Positions 44,709-52,164 of a stretch of DNA of 64,000 nt are shown here, piece by piece. The notes beneath the pieces are model-generated. The model did no database searches. It saw only the letters and a program-made list of their open reading frames with translations, and had not been told where the DNA came from. This DNA is from Arthrobacter sp. PsM3 (lineage in GTDB: Bacteria > Actinomycetota > Actinomycetes > Actinomycetales > Micrococcaceae), in the NCBI RefSeq assembly GCF_030433895.1, contig NZ_JARUXE010000004.1, positions 105,914 to 169,913 of the forward strand, given 5' to 3'. Numbering within the stretch: position 1 is the stretch's first letter; the number at the start of each line of letters is the position of its first letter. Made by a program: the position numbers and the translations under genes.

Positions 44709-45404
44709 CTACGCCCCGTAGCTTGGTTCGCGCTTCTTCACCCAGCCGATGGCGAGCGAGGTCAGCGGTACGAAGGCGAACTCCACGAGGGTCTTGTAGA
44801 CGAAGCCCACAAGGACGTAGTTGACGAACGCCCCGGCATCGGTAATCCCGATCACGGAGGCAGCGATGCTGCAGAAGATCAGGGTGTCCACGAATTCGCC
44901 CACGCCTGAGGATCCCATCAGCCGGGCCCACAGTGACTTCTCACCGGTGCGGGCCTTCATCTTCACGAGGATCCAGGAGTTGATCGTCTGGCCCGCGAAG
45001 AAGGCCAGCAGCGAGGCGAGGACAATCTGCGGAACCGGGCCCAGTGCATCTTCCAGCGCGGCCTGCTTGGCAATCCCAAAGTCATCGCCGAAGCCCGGCA
45101 GGGCAATGATGATCCAGTAGCAAAGGGACGCAAAGACGGAGAGCGCAAAGCTGGTGATAATGGCCTTGCGCGCCACCTTGAAGCCGTACACCTCGCTGAT
45201 GACGTCGCCCAGGATATACGCCAGCGGGAAGAGGAAGAAGCCGCCGTCGGTGATGACCGGGCCGATCGCCACGCCTTTGGACGCCCCAATGTTGGAGAGG
45301 ATCAGCACCACGGCCATGACCGCCAGCATCATGCCGAAGTACGGCGAACCGATCGAGGCGAACTTCGGCGGCGCGGCGGCCGGGAATGTCTTGGCGGAAG
45401 TCAT
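44709..45404 (-). CDS. yhhQ: Queuosine precursor transporter (YhhQ/QPTR family)
   Basis: A 231-residue membrane protein with six or so helices of the vitamin/queuosine-precursor transporter family. Motifs: ILSNIGASKGVAIG, DGGFFLFPLAYILGDVISEVYG, and FAGQTINSWILVKMKARTG, followed by GSSGVGEFVDTLIF, all characteristic of YhhQ. It imports preQ0/preQ1 or queuine. Together with tgt, two genes away, it forms a salvage pathway. The first 15 residues are a polar N-terminus. No preQ1 riboswitch fold was recognised in the upstream spacer. Confidence 0.9.
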   Translation of the reverse strand: MTSAKTFPAAAPPKFASIGSPYFGMMLAVMAVVLILSNIGASKGVAIGPVITDGGFFLFPLAYILGDVISEVYGFKVARKAIITSFALSVFASLCYWIIIALPGFGDDFGIAKQAALEDALGPVPQIVLASLLAFFAGQTINSWILVKMKARTGEKSLWARLMGSSGVGEFVDTLIFCSIAASVIGITDAGAFVNYVLVGFVYKTLVEFAFVPLTSLAIGWVKKREPSYGA

Positions 45405-45622
45405 GGGTATTCCATTCGTAGTGGTTCGCCGGGTGCCCGGATTCTCAAGTGAGGTCGCGGGCAGCCGGCTGTATTAGCACTGGATGGCTCCTGGCAGGCT
45501 GGCCGGCGGAACCGCCCCCCATTGTCTCATCCTGCGGCCGCAGGGAAGAGCCGCAGTGAAGCGGGGTGCCGCTGGCGCCCGGACTATTCATCCCCGCACT
45601 GTCGACGGTTCGGGTCTGGTGG

Positions 45623-45655
45623 CAGGATGGGGCCATGGAGCAGGAAAGTGCCTGA
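45623..45655 (+). promoter_or_regulatory. Promoter and leaderless six-codon mini-ORF upstream of the ABC ATPase
   Basis: CAGGAT (45623-45628) is a -10-like hexamer 6 nt before ATG 45635. That ATG opens a frame MEQESA and stops at 45653-45655, overlapping the GTG (45648) of the ABC ATPase in another frame. The same string TGGCAGGATGGG-CCATG precedes the PdxK-type gene at 48978. The mini-ORF might couple translation to the ATPase start. Confidence 0.35.
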
Positions 45656-46475
45656 CACCGCCATTTCCACCCGTGCCCTCATCAAGCGGTACCGCGGCAT
45701 CACCGCCGTCGACGCGCTGGACCTCGACGTCCGCCGGGGCGAGATCTACGGGTTCCTCGGCAGGAACGGTGCGGGCAAAACGACGACCATCCGCATGTTG
45801 CTCGGTCTCATCCGTCCGAGCGGCGGGGAGATCACCGTCCTCGGCCGGCGCATCCGGCCCGGGGAGGCGACCGTGTTTTCGCGCATCGGATTCCTCGTCG
45901 AGACCGCCACCTCCTACCCCAACCTCACCGTGCGCGAAAACCTCGAGATCCAGCGCCGCCTCACCGGTTCAGCGCCGCGATCAGTCGCCGACTCGATCGG
46001 GCTGCTGCGCCTGGATCCCTACGCGGACCGGCGCGCCGGCCAGCTTTCGCTCGGCAACAAGCAGCGCCTCGCCCTCGCCCGCGCACTGCTGCACTCCCCC
46101 GAGCTCCTCCTGCTTGACGAGCCCGCCAATGGGTTCGATCCGGCCGGGATCGTCGAGATCCGGGAGCTGCTCCGCTCGCTTGCCGACGAGCGCGGTGTCA
46201 CCGTCTTCATGTCGAGCCACATCCTCGCCGAGGTCGCTCACCTGGCCGACCGGATCGGCATCGTCCATGACGGCCGCCTCATTGAGGAGTCGTCGCGCGA
46301 CGAACTCGCCGCGAAAGCCCGGGCCTTCGCGGCCGGCGCCTACACCCCGGAAGAGCGCGAGCAGGCGCTGCTCACGCTGGATCTGGAACGCTACTTCCTC
46401 GCGCGCACGGGCGAGGGCCCACACACAGGCGAGGGCTCACGCACAGGCGACGGCTCGAAGAGTGGCGATTCCTGA
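45648..46475 (+). CDS. ABC transporter ATPase (antibiotic/lantibiotic exporter type)
   Basis: A 275-residue ATPase. Walker A GRNGAGKTT, signature LSLGNKQRL (the usual Gly-Gly replaced by Leu-Gly), Walker B LLLLDEPANGFD, switch His in MSSHILAEV. Such subunits pair with ABC-2 permeases in self-protection or lantibiotic immunity. The C-terminal tail is three near-copies of a six-residue unit (TGEGPH, TGEGSR, TGDGSK). GTG 45648 is chosen since the -10 at 45623 would exclude ATG 45627; GGAG lies upstream. It overlaps the permease start (TGATG). Confidence 0.85.
   Translation: MPDTAISTRALIKRYRGITAVDALDLDVRRGEIYGFLGRNGAGKTTTIRMLLGLIRPSGGEITVLGRRIRPGEATVFSRIGFLVETATSYPNLTVRENLEIQRRLTGSAPRSVADSIGLLRLDPYADRRAGQLSLGNKQRLALARALLHSPELLLLDEPANGFDPAGIVEIRELLRSLADERGVTVFMSSHILAEVAHLADRIGIVHDGRLIEESSRDELAAKARAFAAGAYTPEEREQALLTLDLERYFLARTGEGPHTGEGSRTGDGSKSGDS
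46407..46460 (+). repeat. Three tandem 18-bp repeats in the ATPase gene tail
   Basis: Units at 46407-46424, 46425-46442 and 46443-46460 start ACGGGCGAGG, ACAGGCGAGG and ACAGGCGACG and differ at a few positions. They keep the reading frame and vary the length of the C-terminus. Confidence 0.85.
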
Positions 46476-47257
46476 TGTTCGGTCAGGTCCTCGCCACCGA
46501 GTTCATGAAGCTCCACCGTTCGAAGGCGCCGTGGGCCACCCTGGCGGTGCTCGCCATGATGCCGCTCGGGATCGCGCTTTTCATGTGGATCGTGCGCGAA
46601 CCGGGGCGGGCGGCCCAGCTGGGGCTTCTGGGCACTAAAGCGAACCTCGCCGGGCTTGAGGCGGCGTGGCCCGAATACTTCTACATGCTCACGGTGATCT
46701 TTGGCATCGGCGGAATGTTGCTGCTGGCGTTCATCGTCGCCTACCTGTTTGGCAGGGAGTACAGCGACGCCACGGCCAAGAACATGCTCGCGCTGCCGGT
46801 GGGCCGTCACTGGTTCGCCGTCGCCAAGCTGTTCGTCGCCGCGGCCTGGTGGATGACGCTCGTCATTATCGTCATCGTCGAGGCCGTGGCCATCGGGCTG
46901 GCGATGGAGCTCCCGGGATTCTCAGCGGGGCTGGCCGCGACCGGAATCGGACACGTGCTGCTGGCCGCGGGGATCTCGTTCCTGCTCGCACCGGTGGTCG
47001 CCTGGATCGCCGTGTGGAGCCGGGGCGAGGTGGCACCCATCGCGTTCTCGCTCGTGATGCTGGCCCTCGGCAACCTGTTCGGCAAGACCGGCTGGGCCGA
47101 GTGGTTCCCCTACTCGATCGTCCCGCTGCTGGTCGGCATGGTGGCCGACCCGGTCGATACGCTCCCGGCGGGCAGCTGCGCGGTGCTCGCGGGGACCTTC
47201 GCAGTGGGCGTCGCCGGCACGATCCTGCAGTTGCGTTTCGCGGACAATGCCCAGTAG
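46475..47257 (+). CDS. ABC-2 type permease partner
   Basis: A 260-residue membrane protein with six predicted helices. It begins MFGQVLATEFMKLHRSKAPWATL, the typical N-terminus of lantibiotic-immunity or ABC-2 permeases. FGREYSDATAKNMLALPVGRHWFAVAKL is the conserved intracellular coupling region. The start overlaps the ATPase stop as TGATG. Together they form a two-gene exporter. The compound exported is unknown; no bacteriocin genes are near. Confidence 0.88.
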   Translation: MFGQVLATEFMKLHRSKAPWATLAVLAMMPLGIALFMWIVREPGRAAQLGLLGTKANLAGLEAAWPEYFYMLTVIFGIGGMLLLAFIVAYLFGREYSDATAKNMLALPVGRHWFAVAKLFVAAAWWMTLVIIVIVEAVAIGLAMELPGFSAGLAATGIGHVLLAAGISFLLAPVVAWIAVWSRGEVAPIAFSLVMLALGNLFGKTGWAEWFPYSIVPLLVGMVADPVDTLPAGSCAVLAGTFAVGVAGTILQLRFADNAQ

Positions 47258-47334
47258 CCCCGGCCCGATCGGGCTCCGCTCAGCATGAGGGTGCGCCGCT
47301 GTCCGGCCGGCGGCCGGCGGCCCCGGGGTGAACG

Positions 47335-47392
47335 ACGACGGCGGGCCGCCAGCTGCCGCGACCGAAGTCCCGCAGCCGGCACCCGCCGTCGT
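47335..47392. terminator. Long hairpin between convergent ABC permease and MHS permease genes
   Basis: The 11-bp arms ACGACGGCGGG (47335-47345) and CCCGCCGTCGT (47382-47392) are perfectly complementary, and an inner stem GCCAGCTG/CAGCCGGC extends the structure with one mismatch. It lies between two converging genes and may terminate both transcripts. Confidence 0.55.
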
Positions 47393-47422
47393 ACGCGCCG
47401 TGGTTCTTAGCGCGCGGTATTC

Positions 47423-48835
47423 CTAGCGGCGCGAGGCGTCGATGAGGTCCTTGTCGTCGTCCCTGGGGCCGTCGCCGGGCACAGCCGGGGTGGCACCGGG
47501 CTCCCAGGCGTGGCCCTGTTCGTGGTCCAGGTGCGTTGACTTCTTGTTCTTCAGCGCGAAGATGTAGACCAGCAGGGAGATGCCGATCGCCACGGTGACG
47601 TACGTGAAGAACAGTTCCACCTGGTCGGACTTCTGCAGCGCCGCGCCGATCAGCGGAACGGTGCCGCCGAAGAGCGAGTTGGCGATCGCGTAGCCCAGGC
47701 CGACGCCCAGGGCACGGATCGAGGCCGGGAACAGTTCGGCCTTCACCAGGGCGTTGATGGAGGTGTAGCCGCCGACGATCAGCAGGCCGCCCATCATCAG
47801 CAGGAACGCGGTGAAGGGATCCTTGGTGCCGGCCAGGGTGGAGAGCAGCGGCCAGGTGAACAGGACGCCGGTGATGCCGAACCAGAGGAGCAGCGGCTTG
47901 CGGCCGACCCTGTCCGAGATGATCCCGTAGACCGGCTGCATCAGCATGAAGATGAAGAGCGCCCAGAAGTTGATCACCGAGGTGTCGGTCTTGGGGATGC
48001 CGGAGGTATCGTTCATGAACTTCAGGAGGAAGTTGGTGTACGTGTAGAAAGCAACGGTGCCGCCCAGGGTGACGCCGATGCAGATGAGCAGCGGCTTCCA
48101 GTACTGGGTGAACAGCAGCTTCATGGTGCCCGGCCGGGCAACGCCTGCCACGGCGGGAGCCTTTGCGGCCTCGACCTGTTCGGCCGAGACGGTCTCTTCC
48201 ATGGAGCGCCGCAGCCACAGGACCACGAGCGCGGCGGCGCCGCCGATCGCGAACGGGATGCGCCAGCCCCACTCGGTCAGCTCTCCCTTGGGCATGGCGT
48301 TCTGCAGGATGACCAGGACCAGCAGGGCCAGCATCTGTCCGCCGATCAGCGTGACGTACTGGAAGCTCGAGAAGAAGCCGCGGCGCTTGGAGGTGGCGGC
48401 CTCGGACATGTAGGTGGCGCTGGTGCCGTATTCCCCGCCGACGGAGAAGCCCTGGATCAGCCGCACGAGGACCAGCAGGATCATGGCCCAGATGCCGATC
48501 TGCTGCTGCGTCGGCAGGATGGCGATCGCGAAGGAACCCGCGGACATCATTGTCACGCTGAGTGTCAGCGCTGCCTTGCGTCCCTTGCGGTCGGCGTAGC
48601 GGCCGAAGAACCAGGCGCCTACCGGCCGCATCAGGAACGACGTCGAGAAGACGGCCATCGCCTCGAGGCCAGCCTGAAGATCGTCAGTGGCGTTGAAGAA
48701 GTGAGACTGGAAATATGCCGCAAAAGCGGTGTAGACGTAGACGTCGTACCACTCCACGAGGTTGCCGGCAGATCCTTTGAGGATGTTGCTCACGGCTTTT
48801 CTCGTCTGTGCCGATTCGGACAGTTGGGTGCTCAT
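47423..48835 (-). CDS. MFS transporter of the metabolite:H+ symporter (MHS/KgtP-ProP) family
   Basis: A 470-residue 12-helix permease. The opening KGSAGNLVEWYDVYVYTAFAAYF and the loop GRYADRKGRKAALTLSVTMM are hallmarks of the MHS family, which takes up dicarboxylates, proline or betaine by proton symport. Another motif is LIQGFSVGGEYGTSATYMSE. AGGAAGG lies 7 nt before ATG 48835. The last 40 residues are a charged cytoplasmic tail (rich in Asp, Pro, Gly). The substrate is not determined; KgtP-type acids are plausible. Confidence 0.88.
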   Translation of the reverse strand: MSTQLSESAQTRKAVSNILKGSAGNLVEWYDVYVYTAFAAYFQSHFFNATDDLQAGLEAMAVFSTSFLMRPVGAWFFGRYADRKGRKAALTLSVTMMSAGSFAIAILPTQQQIGIWAMILLVLVRLIQGFSVGGEYGTSATYMSEAATSKRRGFFSSFQYVTLIGGQMLALLVLVILQNAMPKGELTEWGWRIPFAIGGAAALVVLWLRRSMEETVSAEQVEAAKAPAVAGVARPGTMKLLFTQYWKPLLICIGVTLGGTVAFYTYTNFLLKFMNDTSGIPKTDTSVINFWALFIFMLMQPVYGIISDRVGRKPLLLWFGITGVLFTWPLLSTLAGTKDPFTAFLLMMGGLLIVGGYTSINALVKAELFPASIRALGVGLGYAIANSLFGGTVPLIGAALQKSDQVELFFTYVTVAIGISLLVYIFALKNKKSTHLDHEQGHAWEPGATPAVPGDGPRDDDKDLIDASRR

Positions 48836-48965
48836 CAATGAACCTTCCTGGATCCGGCGCCGCAAGAAAGCAACACCGTCCGCCACCGTAGTCCAGGGGA
48901 TCCGGAACACGCGGGTTTTGTTCATATTGGTCATACGCACAATGCGGGCGGTTTCCGGCGGGTGG

Positions 48966-48971
48966 CAGGAT
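48966..48971 (+). promoter_or_regulatory. -10 hexamer of a probable leaderless promoter (PdxK-type gene)
   Basis: CAGGAT ends 6 nt before ATG 48978. Confidence 0.5.
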
Positions 48972-48977
48972 GGGACC

Positions 48978-49847
48978 ATGACTTCCACCGCCTTTGACCC
49001 CGCCGCCCTGGCGGCTTCCGACGCCGCCACTCCCGCCGTCGCCCTGACCATCGCCGGATCCGAAGCGACCGGCGGCGCCGGTGCGCAGGCTGACCTGAAG
49101 ACCTTCCAGGAACTGGGCGTTTTCGGCATCGCCAACCTGACGTGCATTGTGTCCTTCGATCCGCAGAACAACTGGAACCACCGCTTCGTCCCGATCGACC
49201 AGCAGGTCATCGCGGACCAGCTTGAGGCGACGACGGCGGCCTACGGCGCCGCGTCCGGCGCACCGTCCGTGCTGGACACCGTGAAGATCGGGATGCTGGG
49301 CAGCCCGGCCACGATCTCGACGGTCGCCACGACGCTGGCCGCGGCCGCCTTCACCAACGTGGTACTGGATCCGGTGCTGATCTGCAAGGGCCAGGAACCG
49401 GGGCACGCCCTGGACACGGACCAGGCCCTCAAGGCTCAGATCCTGCCGCTGGCCACGTTTGTCACGCCGAACCATTTCGAAGCCGAGTCCCTCTCCGGCC
49501 TGGAAATCACCGACCTCGCATCGCTCAAGGCCGCGGCCGTCCGCATCCACGAACTCAGCGGCGCCACGGTGCTCGCCAAGGGCGGAGTGCGCCTGGCCGG
49601 GCCCGACGCCGTCGACGTCTACTACGACGGCGAGACGCTGGAAGTCCTGTCCGCCCCGAAGGTGGGCGAAGTGGCTGTCTCCGGCGCCGGCTGCTCGCTG
49701 GCCGCCGCCATCACGGCCGAACTGGCCAAGGGCGCAACTCCGCTGGAGGCCGCACGCACCGCCAAGGCGTTTGTGACCGCGGGAATCCGGAACCGCGTGG
49801 CCTCGGGAGCGCCCTTCGATGCGCTCTGGCAGGGCGGTCCACGCTAA
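48978..49847 (+). CDS. pdxK: PdxK-type pyridoxine kinase (ThiD-like ribokinase family)
   Basis: A 289-residue ribokinase-fold enzyme. It starts with the ThiD-like ALTIAGSEATGGAGAQADLKTFQELG, but FDPQNNWNHRFVPIDQQVIADQL and LDPVLICKGQE closely follow the Bacillus pyridoxal/pyridoxine kinase (PdxK, ThiD2) rather than the thiamin enzyme. The catalytic loop is VSGAGCSLAAAI. It would phosphorylate pyridoxal or pyridoxine to feed PLP, though HMP kinase activity cannot be excluded. First 20 residues variable. It is alone in its orientation, divergent from the MHS permease. Confidence 0.85.
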   Translation: MTSTAFDPAALAASDAATPAVALTIAGSEATGGAGAQADLKTFQELGVFGIANLTCIVSFDPQNNWNHRFVPIDQQVIADQLEATTAAYGAASGAPSVLDTVKIGMLGSPATISTVATTLAAAAFTNVVLDPVLICKGQEPGHALDTDQALKAQILPLATFVTPNHFEAESLSGLEITDLASLKAAAVRIHELSGATVLAKGGVRLAGPDAVDVYYDGETLEVLSAPKVGEVAVSGAGCSLAAAITAELAKGATPLEAARTAKAFVTAGIRNRVASGAPFDALWQGGPR

Positions 49848-49876
49848 CCCGCCTTTCGGCAGCTGGAGGACAACGG

Positions 49877-50239
49877 ATGGCACAGCACTTTGACACCGTG
49901 GACGAGTACATAGCCTCCTACCCGGCCGAAGTCCAGGGGATCCTTCAGGAAATCCGGCGACGCTGCCATGCCGCGGTACCTGATTCCTCCGAGATGATCA
50001 GCTACGGCATCCCGACCATCACTCTCGGCGGAAAGTTCGTCGTGTACTTCGCCGGCTGGGCGCACCATGTGTCGGTGTACCCCATGCCCAACGGCGACGA
50101 GGCGTTCCGCGCGTCGATCGCTCCCTACCGTGCGGCCAAGGGGACGCTGAAGTTCCCGCTCGCGAAGCCCGTTCCGTACGAACTCATCGGACAGGCGGCG
50201 GCGCTGCTGGCGGCCGAACGCCGGAGCGGAACGGCCTAG
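49877..50239 (+). CDS. DUF1801 (YdhG/YjhG-like) family protein
   Basis: A 120-residue protein with the DUF1801 pattern: MAQHFDTVDEYIASYPAEVQGILQEIRR, MISYGIPTITLGGKFVVYFAGWAHHVSVYP and LKFPLAKPVPYELIG. The fold is frataxin-like in B. subtilis YdhG; the role is uncertain, with iron handling proposed for that protein. GGAGG precedes the ATG. It lies 29 nt behind the kinase gene, likely in one operon. Confidence 0.88.
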   Translation: MAQHFDTVDEYIASYPAEVQGILQEIRRRCHAAVPDSSEMISYGIPTITLGGKFVVYFAGWAHHVSVYPMPNGDEAFRASIAPYRAAKGTLKFPLAKPVPYELIGQAAALLAAERRSGTA

Positions 50240-50259
50240 GCCAGCAAGTCCCGGTTGCC

Positions 50260-52008
50260 TCAGCGCCGCGGGATGTTGCGGAGGTTGCTGCGCGCCATGC
50301 TGACGGCCTCGCCGGCTCCCCGGTTGAGGACCACCTTCGACATCGCCGTGGCGAACCCCAGGACCTGGGCGCCCTTGATCTTCGGCGGGAGGGAGAGCGC
50401 CTTGGGGTCGGTGATCAGTTCCACCAGGGAGGGTCCCGGATGGGCAAAGGCCTCCCGGTAAGCGGCCTCGATGCGGGACGGGTCAGTGACGCGGACGGCG
50501 TGGAATCCCAGTGCCCGGGCCACCGCGGCATAGTTGGCGTCGGGCACGTCGACGCCGAAGTCCTGGAGCCCGTCCACCAGCATTTCCAGCTTGACCATGC
50601 CCAGGGTGGAGTTGTTGAACACCACCACGTTGACCGGGAGCCGGTGCGCGGCCACGGTGATCAGCTCTCCCAGCAGCATCGACAGGCCGCCGTCGCCCGA
50701 TACGGACACCACCTGGCGCCCGGGGAAGGCCAGCTGGGCGCCGATCGCATGCGGAAGCGCGTTCGCCATCGAGCCGTGCAGATACGAGCCGATCAGGCGG
50801 CGGGTACCGAGCGGGTTGATGTACCGGGCGGTCCAGACATTGCACATGCCGGTATCGGCGGTGAAGATCGCGTTCTTCGCCGCGACCTCGTCCAGCAACG
50901 ACGCCGCGTACTCGGGGTGGATCGGCTCTTTGGTTTCCACCTTTCGGGTGTAGGCGCCGACGGCTTTGTTCATCAGCCGGTCGTGCTTCTTGAGCATCGA
51001 GTCGAGGAAACGGCGGCTCTTCTTCGGCTGGAGCAAGGGCATCAGCGCCGCCAGGGTCGGCAGCACGTCACCGTGGACCGCGACGTCGACGTCGGTCCGC
51101 CGGCCCAGTTTCTGCGCGGCCCGGTCCACCTGCGCCGTGCGGGTTCCGGGCAGGAACTGGTCATAGGGGAAATCGGTGCCGAGCAGGATCAGCAGATCTG
51201 CGTCCTCGATCCCCTCGGCCGCGGCGCCGTAGCCGAGCAGCCCGGTCATGCCGATGTCGTACGGGTTCTCGTACTGCATGAAGTCCTTGCCGCGGAGGGA
51301 ATGCCCGATCGGCGCCTTGACGGCCTCCGCCAGGGCAATCACCTCGTCGTGGGCGCCATGGACACCGGCGCCGGCGAAAATCGCCACTTTGTCCGCCGCG
51401 TTGATCGCCTCGGCCAGCGCCCGGACACTTTCCGGTGCCGGCGTCAGGGTGGCGGGTACGAACGTTGCCGGCAACGGAGCCTCCGCGGTTGCTTCCAGCC
51501 CGGCAATGTCACCGGGAAGGGTGACGACGGCGACGCCCCGGAGGGCGACGGCGTGCTGGATGGCGCTGTGCATGACCCGGGGTGCCTGTTCGGCGGTGCT
51601 GATCAGCTCGGAATAGACCGAGCATTCGTTGAACAGCCGGTCCGGGTGGGTTTCCTGGAAGAAGCTGCTGCCAATCTGTTTGCTGGGGATGTGCGAGGCG
51701 ATGGCCAGCACGGGGGCTCCGGAGCGGTTGGCGTCATACAGCCCGTTGATCAGGTGCAGGTTTCCGGGCCCGCAGGAGCCGGCGCAGACCGCCAGACGGC
51801 CGGTCAGCTGGGCCTCTGCGGCCGCCGCGAACGCGGCGGCCTCTTCATGCCGGACGTGGATCCAATCGATGCCGCCCTTTGCGGCGCCCCCCGTCTTCCG
51901 GACGGCGTCGACAATCGGGTTGAGGCTGTCGCCGACAATCCCGTAGATGCGCTGCACGCCGGCAGCCTGAAGTTGTTCAACGAGCTGGGTGGCAAGTTCT
52001 TTGGCCAT
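50260..52008 (-). CDS. poxB: Pyruvate:quinone oxidoreductase/PoxB-type ThDP enzyme
   Basis: A 582-residue ThDP- and FAD-binding enzyme that converts pyruvate to acetate and CO2 and passes electrons to quinone. The N-terminal domain has RIYGIVGDSLNPI and HVRHEEAAAFAAAAEAQLTG (the ThDP Glu); the C-terminal ThDP motif begins GDGGLSMLLGELITVAAHRLPVNVVVFNN. TADTGMCNVWTARYI matches PoxB/Pqo. A -10-like TATATT (minus strand, 52056-52051) and GGGAG before ATG 52008 fit a leadered mRNA. It is downstream of ramB in the same direction, consistent with acetate-responsive control. Confidence 0.9.
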   Translation of the reverse strand: MAKELATQLVEQLQAAGVQRIYGIVGDSLNPIVDAVRKTGGAAKGGIDWIHVRHEEAAAFAAAAEAQLTGRLAVCAGSCGPGNLHLINGLYDANRSGAPVLAIASHIPSKQIGSSFFQETHPDRLFNECSVYSELISTAEQAPRVMHSAIQHAVALRGVAVVTLPGDIAGLEATAEAPLPATFVPATLTPAPESVRALAEAINAADKVAIFAGAGVHGAHDEVIALAEAVKAPIGHSLRGKDFMQYENPYDIGMTGLLGYGAAAEGIEDADLLILLGTDFPYDQFLPGTRTAQVDRAAQKLGRRTDVDVAVHGDVLPTLAALMPLLQPKKSRRFLDSMLKKHDRLMNKAVGAYTRKVETKEPIHPEYAASLLDEVAAKNAIFTADTGMCNVWTARYINPLGTRRLIGSYLHGSMANALPHAIGAQLAFPGRQVVSVSGDGGLSMLLGELITVAAHRLPVNVVVFNNSTLGMVKLEMLVDGLQDFGVDVPDANYAAVARALGFHAVRVTDPSRIEAAYREAFAHPGPSLVELITDPKALSLPPKIKGAQVLGFATAMSKVVLNRGAGEAVSMARSNLRNIPRR

Positions 52009-52115
52009 GGCTGGGCACTCCCGGGATCAGATTGATGGGCTGACAGGGCCAATATAGTCCGGATACCTTGGAGCGCTTCCCTTTGGGGCCCGCCCGCCCA
52101 GTTCGCCGGCCCGCG

Positions 52116-52135
52116 CAGTCCGTCCGGCCGGACTG
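52116..52135 (-). terminator. Hairpin between ramB and poxB
   Basis: CAGTCCG-TCCGGC-CGGACTG is a perfect 7-bp stem with a 6-nt loop downstream of the ramB stop, in the 156-bp spacer. Confidence 0.45.
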
Positions 52136-52164
52136 GCCGGCCTCACCGGCTGTGCGCGCCCGTA

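Noticed and set aside
45405..45622. preQ1 riboswitch upstream of the queuosine-precursor transporter
   Set aside because: The spacer has no recognisable pseudoknot core or A-rich tail of a preQ1 aptamer.
48978..49847. Thiamin-pathway HMP-phosphate kinase (ThiD) as the main call
   Set aside because: The opening is ThiD-like, but FDPQNNWNH and LDPVLICKGQE follow the PdxK-type pyridoxine kinase, and no thiamin genes are adjacent.
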